Shown: positions 61,618 to 64,000 of the stretch, in pieces | Layout: each line of letters starts with the position of its first letter | Position numbering within the stretch: the first letter of the stretch is position 1 | DNA from: Acidobacteriota bacterium | Lineage (GTDB): Bacteria; Acidobacteriota; Terriglobia; Terriglobales; Acidobacteriaceae | DNA length: 64,000 nt | Direction of reading: 5' to 3' | Assembly (NCBI GenBank): GCA_021804965.1 | Contig: JAJZGG010000002.1 | Coordinates: 1 to 64,000 of the forward strand | Notes under the pieces: model-generated | Database searches by the model: none | Seen by the model: only the letters and a program-made list of their open reading frames with translations | Told to the model about the DNA's origin: nothing | Position numbers and translations under genes: made by a program

Positions 61618-63390
61618 ATGTTGACCGCACCTGTACTTTCCTTGGGCAATTCCCTGCCTGCTGCCACGGCTGTGGCGCTCACCACGACTTCCCTGGCTCG
61701 TCTGGGCGGGCTGGATATCGCCGTCATCGTCGTCTATTTTGCGATGGTGATGTGGATTGGCTATTACCTGAAGAGTCGCGCCAATACGAGCGAAGAGTTC
61801 TTCATGGCCGGTCGTGAGATGACCGCCTGGATTGCCGGACTGAGTTTTGTTTCGGCAAATCTGGGATCGCTGGAGTTGATGGGCTGGGCCGGTTCCGCCT
61901 ACCAGTATGGAATTCTGGCCGCGCACTGGTACTGGATCGGTGCCATCCCGGCGATGCTGTTTCTCGGCATTGTGATGATGCCGTTCTACTACGTCTCGAA
62001 GACGCATTCCGTGCCGGGCTACCTGAAGCTGCGCTTTGGGCAGGGTTCCAGCACGGTGGCTGCGGTTTCGTTTGCGTTCATGACGATCCTGATGAGCGGC
62101 GTGAACATGTTCTCCATGGCGCTGGTGATGAAGGTGGTGCTGGGTTGGAATATCACGTTCAGCATCGTGGTTTCCTCGCTGGCCGTTGCTGCCTATGTGG
62201 CACTGGGCGGGCTGCGTTCGGCCATCTTCAATGAGGTGCTGCAGTTCGTGCTCATCTGGGGCGGTGCGCTGCTGGTGCCGATTCTGGGCATGATTGACGC
62301 CGGTGGCTGGACGGGATTGAAGAATCGGATCCTGACCAACTTTCAGGGGCAGGATTATCTGCATCTGTGGCGCGGACTGGGCCACTTCCATGACAACCCG
62401 ATGGGCGTGCACTGGACGGGCATTATCTTCGGCCTGGGCTTTGCCATCAGCTTTGGCTACTGGACGACAGACTTCCTGGTGGTGCAGCGCGTGCTGGCCG
62501 CCAACAGCCTGCGCTCGGCGCGCATGGCACCGGTGATCGGGTCGTTCTTCAAGATGGCGGTTCCGTTTATCGTCATTCTTCCCGGCATTCTGGGCTTGGT
62601 CGTGCTGCATAATCCCGATGGCAGCCTGATGCATCTGGTGGGCGAGAATATTGTGAGTGCGCATCCGGGTGCCGGTTTGCACAGCTACAACGAGGTGCTG
62701 CCGTTGATGCTGGTGCGCTACTGCGGACCCGGACTGCTGGGCCTGGGGATCACGGCGCTGATTGCCGGCTTCATGAGCGGCATGGCGGGCAACGTGAGCG
62801 CCTTTGCCGCGGTCTGGACCTATGACATTTATCAGCCGATGCTGCGGCGCAATGCGCGTGATGAGCACTATGTGACCGTCGGTCGTTGGGCGACGGTGCT
62901 GGGCGTGGTCATCTCGATTGGCGCGGCGTATCTGGTGATGAACGCGCAGGGCATCATGGACTATGTGCAGGCCCTCTTCAGCTTCTTCATCGCGCCGCTG
63001 CTTGGCGCCATCCTGATGGGGATGTTCTGGAAGCGAGCCACGCGTCAGGGCGGCTTCTGGGGATTGCTGATTGGAACCGTGACCTCGGTCTCGCTGTGGG
63101 CGTGGGTTCACTTTGATCCCTCTGCGCTGCGCTATGTGGCTCTGTCGCCGGATGCCAGGGATATGGCGGAGAATATGTATCGCGCCCTATGGAGCCTGAG
63201 CATTACGGTGATCATCACCTTCGTGGTGAGTCTGTTTACCAAGCCGAGAGATGCGGGCGAATTGAATGGGCTTGTGTACGGCGCGACGGTGTTGCCGGCG
63301 GAAGATCCGGTGGCGTTTTACAAGAGTGAGCTTTTCTGGGCTGCCATTGCGGTGGTGGTGTTTGTGGCTCTGAACGTGATGTTCTGGTAG
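61618..63390 (+). CDS. sodium/solute symporter (SSS, SGLT-like)
   Basis: 590 residues with about fourteen membrane helices. Family features: DIAVIVVYFAMVMWIGYYLKSR, SEEFFMAGREMTAWIAGLSF, the sodium-site region SANLGSLELMGWAGSAYQYG, YFALGGLRS-like VAAYVALGGLRSAIFNEVLQ and LGIGITALIAGFMSGMAGNVS-type helix (GLGITALIAGFMSGMAGNVS). This resembles sugar (SGLT) rather than proline or acetate members. It precedes a small membrane protein and a fucose-isomerase-like gene, so an unphosphorylated sugar is the likely substrate. ATG 61618 follows TTGAGGT. Confidence 0.92.
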   Translation: MLTAPVLSLGNSLPAATAVALTTTSLARLGGLDIAVIVVYFAMVMWIGYYLKSRANTSEEFFMAGREMTAWIAGLSFVSANLGSLELMGWAGSAYQYGILAAHWYWIGAIPAMLFLGIVMMPFYYVSKTHSVPGYLKLRFGQGSSTVAAVSFAFMTILMSGVNMFSMALVMKVVLGWNITFSIVVSSLAVAAYVALGGLRSAIFNEVLQFVLIWGGALLVPILGMIDAGGWTGLKNRILTNFQGQDYLHLWRGLGHFHDNPMGVHWTGIIFGLGFAISFGYWTTDFLVVQRVLAANSLRSARMAPVIGSFFKMAVPFIVILPGILGLVVLHNPDGSLMHLVGENIVSAHPGAGLHSYNEVLPLMLVRYCGPGLLGLGITALIAGFMSGMAGNVSAFAAVWTYDIYQPMLRRNARDEHYVTVGRWATVLGVVISIGAAYLVMNAQGIMDYVQALFSFFIAPLLGAILMGMFWKRATRQGGFWGLLIGTVTSVSLWAWVHFDPSALRYVALSPDARDMAENMYRALWSLSITVIITFVVSLFTKPRDAGELNGLVYGATVLPAEDPVAFYKSELFWAAIAVVVFVALNVMFW

Positions 63391-63400
63391 AGGTGCAGAG

Positions 63401-63613
63401 ATGGAAGGATCGCGAGAGATACCGATCTGGTTTTTTATCGGAGTGCTGTTATCCATCTACGGCGTGATGATCTTCGGCTATGGGCTCTGGGAGCTCATCA
63501 CCGGACATCTGGCGCACGTGGTGCTGGCCCGGTTGCATGCCCCTGTCTGGTGGGGAGCGATCATGCTGGTTCTCGGTCTGTTCTATCTGGTGCGATTCCG
63601 GCCGGGTCGCTGA
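63401..63613 (+). CDS. small two-helix membrane protein coupled to the symporter
   Basis: 70 residues, ATG 63401 only ten bases after the symporter stop with GAGGTGCAGAG upstream. Two hydrophobic helices: IWFFIGVLLSIYGVMIFGYGLWEL and WWGAIMLVLGLFYLVRF (each with an aromatic rim). By analogy with small accessory subunits of other SSS carriers it may stabilise or regulate the transporter; that is inference. No family name is certain. Confidence 0.75.
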   Translation: MEGSREIPIWFFIGVLLSIYGVMIFGYGLWELITGHLAHVVLARLHAPVWWGAIMLVLGLFYLVRFRPGR

Positions 63614-63627
63614 CAGCCGGGGATCGT

Positions 63628-63759
63628 ATGCTGAAAGTGCGACTGGAGCAAAGTTGCGCAGACGCATGGATCGAGAAATGGATCATCCAATTCGGAGATG
63701 CAGGGCAGTGCCTGGAGCAGGTGCGAACGCCAATTTCCGCTGAAGAGAACGAAACATAA
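63628..63759 (+). CDS. possible 43-residue small protein
   Basis: ATG 63628 with GGGGA four bases upstream opens a 43-codon frame ending in TAA directly before the next gene's ATG. The sequence (MLKVRLEQSCADAWIEKW...) is soluble and unremarkable. Third-base GC is near 57%, below typical genes here. It may be real and translationally coupled, or just leader sequence. Confidence 0.25.
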   Translation: MLKVRLEQSCADAWIEKWIIQFGDAGQCLEQVRTPISAEENET

Positions 63760-63760
63760 C

Positions 63761-64000
63761 ATGGGAGTGACTGAGATGGCAGCGCAAAGGCAGTTGACGT
63801 ACGGTGTGGTGGTGGGCAATCGCGGCTTTTTTCCGGATCAGCTTGCAAAGTCCGGCCGCGAGGAGATGATTCAGGCAATCACGGCCACTGGTGCGAAGGC
63901 GATCGTGCTCACCGCGGAGGAGTCCAAGTTTGGAGCGGTGGAGACATTTGCAGAGGCACAGCGTTGCGCGGAGCTGTTCAAGAAGCACGCCGCCGAGATT
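63761..64000 (+). CDS. L-fucose isomerase-like protein (3' truncated by window edge)
   Basis: 80 codons visible from ATG 63761 (ATG 63776 with GGGAG upstream is a good alternative). The start LTYGVVVGNRGFFPDQLAKS, followed by ITATGAKAIVLTAEESKFGAVETFAEAQ, resembles the N-terminal Rossmann domain of L-fucose/L-arabinose isomerase-like proteins. Lies behind the SSS symporter and its small partner, which supports a role in sugar isomerisation. The catalytic domains are outside the window, so substrate cannot be judged. Confidence 0.78.
   Translation, partial: MGVTEMAAQRQLTYGVVVGNRGFFPDQLAKSGREEMIQAITATGAKAIVLTAEESKFGAVETFAEAQRCAELFKKHAAEI

Overview
The window is a high-GC (about 60%) bacterial chromosome segment. 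It most resembles an Acidobacteriota genome of the Acidobacteriaceae/Terriglobia type. The reasons are a secreted protein of the VWFA-related family characteristic of acidobacteria, many secreted peptidases and glycosidases, and gene products matching acidobacterial versions. No rRNA, tRNA, CRISPR array, insertion sequence or prophage was seen. Nearly all of it is ordinary chromosomal gene content. Species assignment is inference.

Layout. 0-10 kb: end of hslV, hslU, a small TonB-dependent receptor, an unknown cytoplasmic protein, a queuosine-precursor transporter, and a two-gene RND efflux operon closed by a clear terminator. 10.1-17.2 kb: a secreted helix-hairpin-helix protein, then a histidine operon (hisI-hisG-hisDC-hisB-hisH-hisF-hisA). 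Ahead of it are a consensus promoter, a 21-codon leader peptide with five His codons, and a perfect antiterminator/terminator switch. hisD and hisC are one fused reading frame. 17.2-30.5 kb: alcohol dehydrogenase, prmC-prfA, an S15-type hydrolase, a cation-diffusion zinc exporter, an M28 peptidase, an esterase, a GAF-EAL c-di-GMP phosphodiesterase and a disordered ribbon-helix-helix protein. 30.6-38.7 kb: an Old Yellow Enzyme, rmuC, acpP-fabF, a small membrane-protein gene interrupted by TGA, a Yip1-type membrane protein, an M29 aminopeptidase and an aldo/keto reductase. 38.7-43.3 kb: two unknown membrane proteins in a lower-GC patch, a 59-residue secreted peptide made of two near-identical repeats, an ATP-grasp-like protein, a PilZ protein and a LuxR-type regulator with a degenerate receiver. 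Shared CCAAAAG-type boxes flank this group. 43.3-51.8 kb: MarR-YceI, an MFS carrier, a flavin reductase-like protein, phoU, and a three-gene set of class III aminotransferase, type III polyketide synthase and FAD monooxygenase. 51.8-64 kb: xylulokinase, a VWA protein, a phosphotransacylase, a GH3 beta-glucosidase facing an FNR-like regulator, a CheX-like protein, a Tat-exported HisC-like aminotransferase, an SSS sugar-type symporter with a small membrane protein, and the start of a fucose-isomerase-like gene.

How parts fit. The his operon is a nearly complete pathway under leader-peptide attenuation; only the hisE and histidinol-phosphatase functions must lie elsewhere. xylB, GH3, SSS and the isomerase-like gene suggest plant-sugar use. 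EAL and PilZ genes indicate c-di-GMP signalling. A recurrent oddity is short imperfect tandem arrays (period 11-18 bp). They sit at gene 3' ends (including stop codons), in spacers, and in frame inside proteins.
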